Notes: a model not told the origin generated them from the sequence alone. 42,639 nt of DNA from Nitrospirota bacterium (GCA_015233895.1 JADFXG010000028.1:1-42639), one strand, 5' to 3'. Positions 25,753 to 34,514 are shown, counted from the first letter of the stretch. A program made the numbers and translations.

Positions 25753-26280
25753 TTATTCTTTCTCAACCTTAAATGTGTCTATGATAATATCGGCTGCGGA
25801 ATTATTAGCTCCGTGAATTACAGCATCTAATATATCCCGGTCGCTCCAGCCCAAATTACGAAGCTCATCTACATCGCTGGCACAAACGGAACGAGGATTC
25901 TTTACAGCCTTTAACACAAGCAGAAGTAATGTCTTTTCCTTTTCGGGTAGCGGAGCCTTCTTTGGGTCTTTTATCGTCTCATTAAGAACATCTGCGCCTA
26001 TACCACTCTGTATCAACAAATTCTTATTAAAATCAATGCAATACTCACAGTTTGTACCTACTGATACGAGCATTCTGACAAAAGCCAAAAACCCCATGCT
26101 CAAATTTGGATGATTCATGTAGTAGCCCATTGAGTTAAACTGAATTTCTAAAAGAGTGGGGGTTGTTGCATAGAGCTGATAAACGTTCGGAACTCTCCCC
26201 AACCTTTCTTTTGCCACTGCGAAAATCTCTGCTGTTTTCCCGGTAGCCTCCTCCGGTGATACTGTTTTAATTAATGGCAT
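25753..26280 (-). CDS. AhpD-like carboxymuconolactone-decarboxylase family protein
   Basis: The 175-aa all-helical AhpD-like protein has the redox motif VGTNCEYCIDFN (Cys78/Cys81) in the place of the AhpD catalytic CxxC. The first 50 residues (PEEATGKTAEIFAVAKERLG, VPNVYQLYATTPTLL) match the peroxidase-related CMD group. The usual His three residues after the second Cys is absent (Asn85 nearby), so peroxidase activity is uncertain. ATG 26280 is behind GGGGG and overlaps the tusA stop region by 14 bp. With tusA and a TetR repressor it suggests a thiol/electrophile stress operon. Confidence 0.85.
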   Translation of the reverse strand: MPLIKTVSPEEATGKTAEIFAVAKERLGRVPNVYQLYATTPTLLEIQFNSMGYYMNHPNLSMGFLAFVRMLVSVGTNCEYCIDFNKNLLIQSGIGADVLNETIKDPKKAPLPEKEKTLLLLVLKAVKNPRSVCASDVDELRNLGWSDRDILDAVIHGANNSAADIIIDTFKVEKE

Positions 26281-26527
26281 CACTAATACCCCCTGTCTTT
26301 TCGATATAAAACGATAGCGTACGCCCGTCTTCTTTTATTTCTTTAAGTTTGTGCCCAAGTCTGCTTATAAGAGCAGGAATATCATTCTTTGCTCCCATAT
26401 CTGTTGAAATAACCTTCAGCACCTGTCCTACCGTAATACCTTCAATGCCCTTTTTTGTCTTGATTACCGGCATCGGACAACTCATCCCCGTACAGTCAAC
26501 TGTTTTTGATACCTGTTGTTCCGTCAT
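26267..26527 (-). CDS. TusA-like sulfur carrier protein
   Basis: The 86-aa protein has the TusA signature GMSCPMPVIKTKKGIE with the sulfur-carrying Cys17 in CPxP, and DMGAKNDIPALISRLGHKL. TusA-like proteins accept persulfide sulfur and pass it on in tRNA thiolation, molybdenum cofactor or sulfur oxidation routes; which one applies here is unknown. GAGGAGG lies before the start. A promoter and operator lie immediately upstream. It overlaps the AhpD-like gene. Confidence 0.93.
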   Translation of the reverse strand: MTEQQVSKTVDCTGMSCPMPVIKTKKGIEGITVGQVLKVISTDMGAKNDIPALISRLGHKLKEIKEDGRTLSFYIEKTGGISDAIN

Positions 26528-26558
26528 AGGCTAAACCTCCTCTGAATATTTCAGTCCC

Positions 26559-26576
26559 ATACCAACTGGTAGGTAT
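26559..26576. promoter_or_regulatory. Operator palindrome upstream of tusA
   Basis: ATACCaactggtaGGTAT is a dyad with an inner CC-AACTGG-style core. It covers the expected transcription start (near 26574) of the promoter at 26581-26609, fitting repression by the adjacent TetR-type regulator. A further AGGTAT half-site lies at 26611. Confidence 0.6.
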
Positions 26577-26580
26577 TTTC

Positions 26581-26609
26581 ATAGTATCACATAACCATTG
26601 CTATGTCAA
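26581..26609 (-). promoter_or_regulatory. Sigma-70 promoter of tusA-ahpD-like operon
   Basis: On the minus strand, TTGACA (26609-26604) and TACTAT (26586-26581) are spaced by 17 bases. The start would lie in the operator palindrome. Confidence 0.75.
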
Positions 26610-26628
26610 GAGGTATTTTTTTTTAATT

Positions 26629-27246
26629 TTATGCCTTAAGTGAGTTGATGTAATGCTCTATCTGAGCTGTGCAGCGAATAAAAATATCCATAGAGTTACT
26701 CTTTTTGGCAGTGGTGATGCACCCTTCAAGGCAGGACAATAAGAACATGGCCGCATCTGCCGGATTGACGTCTTTTTCTACTTGCCCTTTTGTTTTAGCC
26801 TGCTCTATGATTTTGGTTAAAATATCCTGCCACTCATTGAAATGCTTCTCTAAAATCCTCGCAAAATCCTCATCTATTGGAGACATTTCCTGAATGAGGT
26901 TATTTAGAGGGCAGCCGTGCTTGATTTCAAAGACCTTACAGTGTTCAAACACAATAGTTGGAAGGTTTTTGAGGTGATTAATGAGCGCACACAGTGGATC
27001 TGGTTGGTTAAGCAGCGGTAGTTCCCAGTATTGTTTAAGAAAAACAGACATAGTTTCAGAAATAGCAGCAAGGGCCAGCTCCTTTTTGGACTTAAAATAG
27101 TGATACAGTGCTCCCTTGGTGAAACCTGATTTTTCGATTATTCTGTTTAGCGATGCTCCCTGGTAGCCGTTTAAGTAGATCTCTTCAAAGGCAGTATCTA
27201 ATATTTTTTTTCTTGTATCCGGCTCGTGTTTGGTGTCTTCACTCAT
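26629..27246 (-). CDS. TetR/AcrR family transcriptional regulator
   Basis: The 205-aa regulator has the N-terminal HTH: KILDTAFEEIYLNGYQGASL, NRIIEKSGFTKGALYHYFKSK, with the GALYHYF recognition helix. The C-terminal half includes CKVFEIKHGCPLNNLIQEMS, as in the YxaF/NemR-like group whose cysteines can sense electrophiles. Sensing by Cys is an inference. It lies just upstream of tusA on the same strand, and the promoter/operator for tusA sits between them, so it probably represses the tusA-AhpD-like unit. Confidence 0.92.
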   Translation of the reverse strand: MSEDTKHEPDTRKKILDTAFEEIYLNGYQGASLNRIIEKSGFTKGALYHYFKSKKELALAAISETMSVFLKQYWELPLLNQPDPLCALINHLKNLPTIVFEHCKVFEIKHGCPLNNLIQEMSPIDEDFARILEKHFNEWQDILTKIIEQAKTKGQVEKDVNPADAAMFLLSCLEGCITTAKKSNSMDIFIRCTAQIEHYINSLKA

Positions 27247-27266
27247 TAGAACTCTCTATTATACTC

Positions 27267-29186
27267 TCACCTGACAGGTGAAAGAAAGTGTTTGCCGTCG
27301 GTTTTCTCATAATTGACCTTAAAAAGAATATCACTCCATTGTTTTGTGGAATTATCAAAAGCCTCACCATACGTGTGCCAAAAGATGTCGTAAGGGGTGG
27401 CAATGTAAACATATGTATATCTGCCGCTTGACAACTGCTCAAACCACTCCCTGGTTGTTATATTACAAGTCCAGATGTCTCCGTCAAAGAACGGTTTCCC
27501 CAGTGACCAGCATCCCATGTTAAAACGCCGTGGAAGCAGTTCGTAGGAGACAACCCTGTGTTCAAATCCGGTTGTTGCTAAAAACACAATAAAAACGCTG
27601 CTATTAGCCGGAGTTTTTGATTTAACAAAATTTATCTGCGGACTAATCTTGTTTCTGAACCATTTTGTGTCGTAATCGGGATGGGCAAATGCGGTATTTA
27701 TATTAAGATTCTTAAGAATCGGGTAATGGTAAAAAAACACTGCCATAAAAAACACATAGAAAATTAATAATTTATATTGCCTTAAAGCGGAAAGAACTCC
27801 GCCAGTGTCCTGTCTGCATTTAAAAATGCTCTCAGGTTGTACAAAACCATAGAAGAGCAGTGAAAACGATAACAGATATGTAGCAGAGTATCTTTCAAAC
27901 GAGGCAAGGAGTTTTCCCTCATAAGGGCCCAGATTAAACAGATATACCTTGAGAATTCCAGCAATATAAATTATAAAAAAAAGTGTCATAGTGGAAAACA
28001 CCCACAAAATGGAGGCTCTTCTGCCAGACCTTAATATGAACAATATGCCAAATAAGGCAAAAAACACTGCAAACCAATGTTTTACGTTAAATGTGCCGAT
28101 TTCACGTCCCTTGTCTTTTATGGCGCTAAAAAAATTACTTACTATGGTGCGCTGGTCGTCGTTTTTTGGAGACCTGACGGCATCCATTAGAGACTGCCCT
28201 GATGACTGAATTAGATTTGGAATTTGGCCTCCGTTTTCGTGTTTTATATGTGCTTTCCAACTTTCAGAGGTTATTAACGGTGATAAAACAAAAATTAAAA
28301 GAGTAATAACAACAGGCAAAGTCCTGTTTAATTTAAGAGATGATTTATCAAAAAAATTCTTTAAAATAAACGAGGCTGAAATTATGACAGTTACAGCGAT
28401 AGCAAAGAAAAGTCCCGATGCTTTAAAAAGGGTTAGAGCACACAAAACAGGTACATACAAAAGCAAAGACGTATCTTTTTTGTTGCCGCCTCTGAAATAA
28501 GCCGTCAGCGCCATGCCAAAATAAACACCAAGCACCTGATCAACCATAATGGAAACAGTGGTTTGAAAAAAGACAATAATCAGGGTATAAAAAAAGGCTG
28601 TAGTTAGTATTATAAAAGGCGTATGTCTCTTAAATGAAAACTCTCGGAAAAAAACCACAACAGGGGTAAACAACAGGACAAACTGGGCAAAATATAGGGT
28701 GTGTTCGTTAAAGCCGGAAATAACAGTAAAGTAGTATTGAAACAGATTTGCGCCAGGACTGTAGTACCAGAAAGTGACGGCCCCTTTTGGTACACTGAGT
28801 GCTCCGCTTTGATACATTTCCTTTGTCATCAGTCCCCAGTGGGAAAACTCATCCCAGAAGGCGAGTGTATAGCCGCGGGTTTTAAATAAAAATAACCCCG
28901 ATATGACCCAAAATGTGGCAATTCCAGGCGTTAGAAAATATTCTAAAAGCAAATCTGATCTTAATCGTATTGTAATTACAATCAGAGCCAACACAAGGAA
29001 AAGCATCCCAGTGCCAAATACAATGAAACTGCCGGACTTTAACGCTCCAAAAAGCGAAAACGCATATAGGAGACACACCACAAGCGATATGGCTGAAAAC
29101 AGGGAAAGCTCCATATCCTCCCTCATGAGATACTTAACAGCCGCAGCATAACCCAGTATAGATAACACAACAATTATTTCATTCAT
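27267..29186 (-). CDS. Polytopic membrane protein, possibly GT-C glycosyltransferase
   Basis: The 639-aa protein has at least 11 hydrophobic spans. Between the early helices is a loop, TRGYTLAFWDEFSHWGLMTK, with an acidic WDE motif like the catalytic Asp-containing first loop of GT-C transferases. A SPGANLFQYYF segment follows, and a soluble C-terminal part of about 120 residues begins after the last helix (HPDYDTKWFRNKI). The GT-C idea is inference; it could also be an O-antigen ligase-like or unrelated membrane protein. It ends 20 bp from the TetR start on the same strand and is divergent from the response-regulator genes. Confidence 0.75.
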   Translation of the reverse strand: MNEIIVVLSILGYAAAVKYLMREDMELSLFSAISLVVCLLYAFSLFGALKSGSFIVFGTGMLFLVLALIVITIRLRSDLLLEYFLTPGIATFWVISGLFLFKTRGYTLAFWDEFSHWGLMTKEMYQSGALSVPKGAVTFWYYSPGANLFQYYFTVISGFNEHTLYFAQFVLLFTPVVVFFREFSFKRHTPFIILTTAFFYTLIIVFFQTTVSIMVDQVLGVYFGMALTAYFRGGNKKDTSLLLYVPVLCALTLFKASGLFFAIAVTVIISASFILKNFFDKSSLKLNRTLPVVITLLIFVLSPLITSESWKAHIKHENGGQIPNLIQSSGQSLMDAVRSPKNDDQRTIVSNFFSAIKDKGREIGTFNVKHWFAVFFALFGILFILRSGRRASILWVFSTMTLFFIIYIAGILKVYLFNLGPYEGKLLASFERYSATYLLSFSLLFYGFVQPESIFKCRQDTGGVLSALRQYKLLIFYVFFMAVFFYHYPILKNLNINTAFAHPDYDTKWFRNKISPQINFVKSKTPANSSVFIVFLATTGFEHRVVSYELLPRRFNMGCWSLGKPFFDGDIWTCNITTREWFEQLSSGRYTYVYIATPYDIFWHTYGEAFDNSTKQWSDILFKVNYEKTDGKHFLSPVR

Positions 29187-29314
29187 GCTAACTGATAGGA
29201 TAAAAATAGTTGGAATGCTTTGTAAATACTATAGTTTGCAAAGATTTACAATTTATGATAGACTCAGGTGCAAATGGCAAAAATAAACGCAAAAAGTGCC
29301 CTTACATTGCTCAG

Positions 29315-29689
29315 ATGAAAGTGCTGATAGTGGATGATGAGAGTGATTTCGCAACAGCGCTGTCGGAACGGCTACAGTTGAGGGGGTATGAGGCAACGGC
29401 TGTGTTTTCAGCACAAGATGGTTTTGCGGCTTTTACAAGTAACCCGCCCGATATAGTTTTTCTTGACGTCAGAATGCCGGGTGTTGACGGGATTGCCGCT
29501 TTTAATGAGTTTAAAAAGATAAATCCTGATGTGGAAATAGTCCTCATTTCGGGACAGTTACAAACAAACGAAAATCTCGGCAGAGTAAAAGAATTTACCT
29601 TTGATTTTCTTGTTAAACCGGTTGATATAAACGACATAATCAAGAAAATAAAAGAGGTTTCTGCCAGAAAAAACGCAGCAGAAATTTAG
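29315..29689 (+). CDS. Single-domain response regulator (receiver)
   Basis: The 124-aa receiver domain has KVLIVDDESDF (acidic pair), VFLDVRMPGVDG with the phospho-Asp, IVLISGQL (Ser in the Thr/Ser place) and FLVKPVD with the conserved Lys. There is no output domain, so it acts like CheY/Spo0F by protein contacts. ATG 29315 begins the domain, but no good ribosome binding site precedes it; the frame is open to ATG 29210. The LCIB-receiver fusion gene follows 63 bp later on the same strand. No histidine kinase is nearby. Confidence 0.88.
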   Translation: MKVLIVDDESDFATALSERLQLRGYEATAVFSAQDGFAAFTSNPPDIVFLDVRMPGVDGIAAFNEFKKINPDVEIVLISGQLQTNENLGRVKEFTFDFLVKPVDINDIIKKIKEVSARKNAAEI

Positions 29690-29752
29690 GGATTTAGGTT
29701 TGAACCTGACTATTAATATTTTATATTTTTCGCCGGAGACGAGGAAATAGCC

Positions 29753-30931
29753 ATGGATCATAAAAGTTTTCTTAAAAAATCAGTTACTATTCCTCAACTA
29801 TGTGAACACATAAAAGAATTAATGGAAAAATATGACATTTTCCTGGGTAAAAACGCTATTCTTGTAATCATAACCTGCCTTGATGACCAGTGCTCAACTG
29901 TAATAGAGTTTATAAAGCGGGAAATGAGAAAATTTCATCCTGCAAAGTATGGTGATACAGATGATTCTGACGACTTAATTCATCTTGAAAAGTTTTATGG
30001 TATGAGACTATTTGGCGGGATTTTCATCCCGAAGGTAAAAACATATGAGAGCCTTTTGCCTGCGTCACACCATATTCCTGAAAGAAATGACGGTAAGTTA
30101 TTAATATTAAACTTCTCCCATATCGGCTATGACAGCAACACAGGCAGCTTTGGAGTCATGGTGCGCTACGGACATGAGAAATCATCGCCAGCTTGTGGTG
30201 CTATAAAGTTCTGTTACGATAAGATATTGGCAGAAGATGACCCTCCAGCCGATGCCGACTTAAAATCCCTTTCAAAACATATCAAGAAAGTTGTGAAAAA
30301 GTATAAAATTAAAAAAGAGGAAAATGGATACGATATTTTAGAAGTTACCCTGAGGGCTTTTGACGACCAGATTCCCTGGGTAACGGAGCAGCTGTCGCAT
30401 CTGGCGGTAACTGACCAAATAAGTATATTATATATGGGCGGCGTAGAGGTTGATTACAGTAAAAACTGCGATGAGCTTAGCAGTGACAGGATGGTAATAT
30501 TAAAAAGATTGTACATAGACAAAAGCGGGAAGGTAGAGACAATGGATAAAATGCTGACTGTACTGATAGTGGATGATGAGCCGATAGTGGGAAAGAGGCT
30601 TAAACCGGCACTTGAGAAAATGGGCTGCGAGGTGGAGATTTTTGAAAATCCCAGGCTTGCGCTTAGCCGCATTATGGAAAAGGAATTTGATGTGGTTGTA
30701 ACCGACATCAGAATGGATGAGGTGGACGGCCTTGAGGTTTTAGAGACAGTCAGAACCAAGTCAGAGCGGACAAAGGTTGTGTTGATAACCGGCTACGCAA
30801 TGATGGAACTGGCTCGTCAGGCTATGGAAAAAGGAGCATTTGATTTCATAGCAAAACCATTCAAACCGGATGACCTGCGTAACGTAATCATGAAGGCAGC
30901 CGAGTCGCTGGGATTTACGGATTTAAAATAA
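29753..30931 (+). CDS. LCIB-like carbonic-anhydrase domain fused to a response-regulator receiver
   Basis: This 392-aa protein has two parts. Residues about 1-255 resemble the LCIB/theta-type carbonic anhydrase family: ILVIITCLDDQ (Cys42, Asp44), LLILNFSHIGYDSNTG (His123), VMVRYGHEKSSPACGAI (Arg138, Cys148). The Cys/His/Cys set and the GxxxRxGxExSxxCGA-type ending are the zinc and substrate positions known for that family. Residues 264-392 are a full receiver: VLIVDDEP (Asp274/275), VVTDIRMDEVDG (phospho-Asp318), LITGYA (Thr346), FIAKPF (Lys368). Met264 is preceded by GGGAAGG, so a separate receiver could also be made. It lies next to a single receiver gene. A role in CO2/bicarbonate sensing or a repurposed domain is inference. 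Confidence 0.7.
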   Translation: MDHKSFLKKSVTIPQLCEHIKELMEKYDIFLGKNAILVIITCLDDQCSTVIEFIKREMRKFHPAKYGDTDDSDDLIHLEKFYGMRLFGGIFIPKVKTYESLLPASHHIPERNDGKLLILNFSHIGYDSNTGSFGVMVRYGHEKSSPACGAIKFCYDKILAEDDPPADADLKSLSKHIKKVVKKYKIKKEENGYDILEVTLRAFDDQIPWVTEQLSHLAVTDQISILYMGGVEVDYSKNCDELSSDRMVILKRLYIDKSGKVETMDKMLTVLIVDDEPIVGKRLKPALEKMGCEVEIFENPRLALSRIMEKEFDVVVTDIRMDEVDGLEVLETVRTKSERTKVVLITGYAMMELARQAMEKGAFDFIAKPFKPDDLRNVIMKAAESLGFTDLK

Positions 30932-31046
30932 GCGCTGTAAACGCAGGCGGCAGGGAGTAAGCAGCGCCTCCCTTACAGGAGAATACCCTTTAGGGGAGAG
31001 TGCGTTTGCGGCTTTGTCTATACTGAATAGAACCAGGCACTTCGTT
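30932..31046. other. Short intergenic region with dispersed repeat
   Basis: This gap between the fusion gene and the second mobile repeat holds a dispersed palindromic repeat (30967-30998) and no gene. Confidence 0.5.
30967..30998. repeat. Dispersed CTCCCCT...AAGGGAGG repeat, copy A
   Basis: Its reverse complement reads CTCCCCTAAAGGG, then ATTC, then TCCTGTAAGGGAGG. It is close to 39120-39153 in the opposite orientation, and similarity continues outward into a CTCC-N-TGCCGCCT segment. This is a third type of intergenic repeat in the window. Confidence 0.6.
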
Positions 31047-31317
31047 ATACCGAGTTGAGACCGTTGCAAAATTCCCAAAATGTGGGAAAAGTATTTCCCA
31101 ATTAATACCGAGTAGCAGCCTAAAATATAATAATGATGAGATTACCACGTCGCTATCGCTCCTCGTAATGACGGATAGGTACGCCCACGCACAGCCCACG
31201 CCGTCATTGCGAACCCCCGCAGGGGGTGTGGCAATCTCATCCTTTTTCTATAACATTTTGTTATATTTTTGAACTCAACTTTGGTGTTATAATATTTTTG
31301 CAACGGTCTCGAGTTGC
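31047..31317. mobile_element. MITE-like repeat element, copy 2 (271 bp)
   Basis: This copy is identical to 25129-25399 over its full length as read by eye and in the same orientation. It has the same GAGACCGTTGCAAAA/TTTTGCAACGGTCTC end repeats and nested REP-like core. The sequence beyond both ends differs between copies, which defines the element borders. Confidence 0.85.
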
Positions 31318-31338
31318 GTTCAAAGATATAAATAAAAT

Positions 31339-31419
31339 ACTGGATTCCTGCCTTCGCAGGAATGACAGAAAAAAAGAAGTCACTACTCTGTCATTCCCGC
31401 CTCCGAGCGGGAATCCAGT
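31339..31419. repeat. Inverted repeat, GGATTCCTGC/GCGGGAATCC type
   Basis: ACTGGATTCCTGCCTTCGCA and GGAATGACAG on the left are matched by CTGTCATTCCCGC and GAGCGGGAATCCAGT on the right. It is a common dispersed bacterial palindrome. It lies 60 bp after the last gene of the ABC exporter operon (minus), so it may also end that transcript. Confidence 0.75.
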
Positions 31420-31478
31420 CCTTTTTCTCCACCATTACATTATATTACCTATTTGGCAGCTACTTGGTATTAATAAAA

Positions 31479-32648
31479 TTAAGCATTCCTTAGTGAGTCC
31501 ACGATATTCATCCGGGCTGCTTTTATGGCAGGAAGAACGCCTCCGGCAAAACCCATTATCAGGGAAAATGCAAACCCTGACAGGATTATCTCAATGTTTA
31601 TAGAAAACGTAAAAGCCAGTTCGGAAAATGTCTGCCAATTCATAGTGGATACCGTAAAGAACTGCAAAAAAGACGCAAAAAATAATCCTGCAATTCCTCC
31701 GGCACCTCCTAAAAGCAGCGACTCAAAAACAAATGCCATCAGTATGCTGAAGCGTTTAAACCCCAACGCCCTGAGGGTGCCAATTTCAGCAATCCTGGTT
31801 GCCGTTGCCGTGTACATGGTTATCATGGCCCCGATTATTGCCCCAATGGAAAATATCAAGGTCAGGGATATACCCAATATATTAAGAAACTTTGACATCA
31901 TCTCTGACTGCTCCTCGTAGTAAAGGTTTTCACGTTTGACGTCAACTTTAAGGCGGGGATCATGGATTATTCTCTCCTTTACAGCCTCAAACATCTTGCC
32001 GCTCTTAAGTTGAAAAATAACTGAAGAATACACGTTTCTTCTGAAAAACTGCGAAATCACATTTAAATCGCCCCATATTTCAGAGTTAAACCCTCTGTTA
32101 CCGGCATCAAATATGCCCACTACCACCCAGTCCTGCATGGCAAAACGAAGACGCTGTCCAATTTCTGTTCCCTGAAATCCCTTTGCAATGCTTTTCCCTA
32201 TGACAATCTCTGTTGAACCGGCACGAGGAAACCTGCCCTCACTGAGTTTAACCACTGGCCTTAACCTGTAAGACTTGTCTGTTACCCCGCGAATTACTAC
32301 ATTAGCCGGTTTACCGGTTATTTTCTTAGAGAGGCTTATCAGTATCACTATTTCACGTGCCGAGAGTCTTCTCCCGTCAACGTCTGTTTGTGCATCGGAG
32401 TGGCTTTCTATAATGTCTGCATCCTCATGGGTTATCTGGCTTTGAATCTCCACCCCGGCCGATTTCCTCAACACTATGGCGTTATAGTATGAACCGGTTG
32501 TAACAAGCGTCCGGACAAATCCATTGGAAAGCATCAGCACCGCTGCAAACACAAACACCACAAGGGCCATCCCCAAGGCCGTCAGAGTTGTGGTCAGCCG
32601 CCGTCTGAAAAGGTTTCTCAGAGAATACTGCATCAAAAGCCCTGTCAT
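31479..32648 (-). CDS. ABC transporter permease (FtsX/MacB-like), second subunit
   Basis: The 389-aa protein has an N-terminal transmembrane helix (LTTTLTALGMALVVFVFAAV), a MacB-like periplasmic domain (VVIRGVTDKSYRLRPVVKL, EIVIGKSIAKGFQGTEIG, DWVVVGIFDAG), and three C-terminal helices. These include ISLTLIFSIGAIIGAMITMY, EIGTLRALGFKRFSILMAF and AGGVLPAIKAARMNIVDSLR, the FtsX-type ending. ATG 32648 overlaps the upstream permease stop by 4 bp; the frame is open to 32711. It is the last gene of the exporter operon. Confidence 0.92.
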   Translation of the reverse strand: MTGLLMQYSLRNLFRRRLTTTLTALGMALVVFVFAAVLMLSNGFVRTLVTTGSYYNAIVLRKSAGVEIQSQITHEDADIIESHSDAQTDVDGRRLSAREIVILISLSKKITGKPANVVIRGVTDKSYRLRPVVKLSEGRFPRAGSTEIVIGKSIAKGFQGTEIGQRLRFAMQDWVVVGIFDAGNRGFNSEIWGDLNVISQFFRRNVYSSVIFQLKSGKMFEAVKERIIHDPRLKVDVKRENLYYEEQSEMMSKFLNILGISLTLIFSIGAIIGAMITMYTATATRIAEIGTLRALGFKRFSILMAFVFESLLLGGAGGIAGLFFASFLQFFTVSTMNWQTFSELAFTFSINIEIILSGFAFSLIMGFAGGVLPAIKAARMNIVDSLRNA

Positions 32649-33805
32649 GCGACAGCCCTTAAACCATCCGCTATTTTTATCCTTAGTGTGTACCAAAGTG
32701 GTATGATACAAGCTATAAATCCCACAGCAAGCGAAATAAGAGCATCAAATACGACAGTCTCAGGCGATACACTGAAAACCGGCAAATACGCTGACATATA
32801 ATCACCAAATGCTTTGACCACAGGAAATGTACACACTATAGCGAGAGCACCACCGGTTATGGTTATAAACACTGACTCTCCGGCTATCATTATAAATATA
32901 AATAATGGCTCAAATCCAAGGCTTCGAAACACCATGTACTCACGTATTCGCTCTCTCGCCGTCATTGCCATAGTGTTGGTAACAACAGCCAGTATTATAA
33001 ATATCACAAGGAATGAGACCAATTGAACCGCCACCAGAATTGCCTCCGTCATGGAAACAAAACTCAACTGAAATGCTTTTTCAGTTTCAGTAAGAGTCTC
33101 GGCCATTGAGTTTTTAAACAGTTTGTCAATCCGTTGAGATATCTCTGCAGCAAGTTCTGGTTTAGTGACGGCAATAACGTACCAACCTATTGAATTAGCG
33201 CCTTTGAGCCAGTTCATAGTTTTCAACTTTTCGTTTAAGTAGTCCCAGTGAAAGAAAAACTGTGTTTCATCAGTGTTTTTATCCCGTCCCCTATAAATAG
33301 CCCGGATTGTGAAATCCCAGTTGCCTGGAAAAATCGTACCGCGTAAAGTAACGGTGTCGCCAATTTTCCAGCCAAATCTTTTCGCAAGTTTTGTGCCTGC
33401 CACTGCTCCTTTACGATCGGAAAAAAGCACTTTTTTCTCTGTCTCCGAAACCAAAAACTCCGGATAAATTTCCAGAAAAGATCTTAAATCCATAGCAAAA
33501 TTTGCAAAAAAATTCTTCTCTTCTATATATATGCCTCCAAACCAGTCCCCGTATGACACGGCAGAAACCCCTTCAACCTGCCGGATTTTTTCCTTATATG
33601 AAAACGGTAAAAAGAAATTCAATGAAATTGCACTACGTGTAACGAGGCGGTTTGCAGAAGCGGCATCAACTCCCGCATACCACGCATCCACCATGGTACG
33701 CAACAGTCCAAACGCTAAAATCGCTATCGTTACGCCAAACATTGTCAGCACAGTGCGCAGCTTATGCCTGAATGAGTTTCTGAGTATCAGTTTTAAAAGC
33801 AGCAA
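32645..33805 (-). CDS. ABC transporter permease (FtsX/MacB-like), first subunit
   Basis: The 386-aa permease has an N-terminal helix (RTVLTMFGVTIAILAFGLLR), a large periplasmic domain (about residues 35-255) and C-terminal FtsX helices. Those include VSFLVIFIILAVVTNTMAMT, EYMVFRSLGFEPLFIFIM and a final PLWYTLRIKIADGLRAV. The start is TTG 33805 directly after the ATPase stop (TAATTG). It pairs with the second permease, so the transporter is probably a heterodimer, as in LolCE-type systems. Confidence 0.9.
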   Translation of the reverse strand: MLLLKLILRNSFRHKLRTVLTMFGVTIAILAFGLLRTMVDAWYAGVDAASANRLVTRSAISLNFFLPFSYKEKIRQVEGVSAVSYGDWFGGIYIEEKNFFANFAMDLRSFLEIYPEFLVSETEKKVLFSDRKGAVAGTKLAKRFGWKIGDTVTLRGTIFPGNWDFTIRAIYRGRDKNTDETQFFFHWDYLNEKLKTMNWLKGANSIGWYVIAVTKPELAAEISQRIDKLFKNSMAETLTETEKAFQLSFVSMTEAILVAVQLVSFLVIFIILAVVTNTMAMTARERIREYMVFRSLGFEPLFIFIMIAGESVFITITGGALAIVCTFPVVKAFGDYMSAYLPVFSVSPETVVFDALISLAVGFIACIIPLWYTLRIKIADGLRAVA

Positions 33806-34513
33806 TTATTTTTTCCTTGCAGCATGATGGTTTTCAATACATTCGGTAAGGACGCCCTTGTCAAAGTTTCTGATAAGATGTGCTTTGTCTGCCGCTCTGG
33901 GGTCATGAGTTACCATGATGATGGTCTTTCCGTGCTGCACATTTAGTGTTGTCATAAGCTCTAAAATATCTTTGGCGGAGTGGCGGTCGAGATCTCCGGT
34001 AGGCTCATCTGCAACTATTATTGTGGGATCTGTGACTATGGCACGGGCTATGGCAACCCGTTGTTGCTGCCCCCCGGAAAGCTGAGACGGGTAGTGTTTG
34101 GATCTGTCAAGAAGATTAACCACTCTCAGTGCTGCCGTGGCGTGTGCAACTCGGTCTTTTTTACTAAGGTTTGTAAGAATAAGCGGAAGTTCAACATTTT
34201 CCTGAGCGCTAAGAACCGGAATAAGATTATAAAACTGGAAAATAAAACCCACATTTGTTGCCCGCCATCGGGATAATTCACTGTCATTCAATGAGGTAAT
34301 GTCCACACCGCCTACGCGTATATTGCCGCTATCAGCGTGGTCTATCGCCGCTATCAGATTTAAAAGTGTACTCTTGCCTGAGCCCGATGGCCCCATCAAA
34401 GCTAAAAACTCTCCCTCCTCCACCGACAGGGTCAACCCCTCAAGCACAGGAATCTTCTCGGCTCCACGCACATACGATTTCCAGACGTTTTCTATTTCAA
34501 CTATATGAGTGAT
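33806..34513 (-). CDS. ABC transporter ATPase (MacB/LolD-like), start codon probably ATC or ATA
   Basis: The nucleotide-binding domain has [19 protein letters not shown] (Walker A), the Q-loop [13 protein letters not shown], signature [15 protein letters not shown], Walker [13 protein letters not shown] and the switch His in IIMVTHDP. The first canonical start, GTG 34471, would begin at [11 protein letters not shown] and lose the conserved first strand and the A-loop Tyr. Upstream in the same frame the DNA reads [14 protein letters not shown], the normal family start, but no ATG/GTG/TTG/CTG exists before the stop TAA at 34548-34550. ATC 34513 (GAGAAG 4 nt upstream, giving [13 protein letters not shown]) or ATA 34504 are the remaining choices. 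The form from ATC is 235 aa. It serves the two permeases and the adaptor. Confidence 0.9.
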   Translation of the reverse strand: MTHIVEIENVWKSYVRGAEKIPVLEGLTLSVEEGEFLALMGPSGSGKSTLLNLIAAIDHADSGNIRVGGVDITSLNDSELSRWRATNVGFIFQFYNLIPVLSAQENVELPLILTNLSKKDRVAHATAALRVVNLLDRSKHYPSQLSGGQQQRVAIARAIVTDPTIIVADEPTGDLDRHSAKDILELMTTLNVQHGKTIIMVTHDPRAADKAHLIRNFDKGVLTECIENHHAARKK

Positions 34514-34514
34514 G

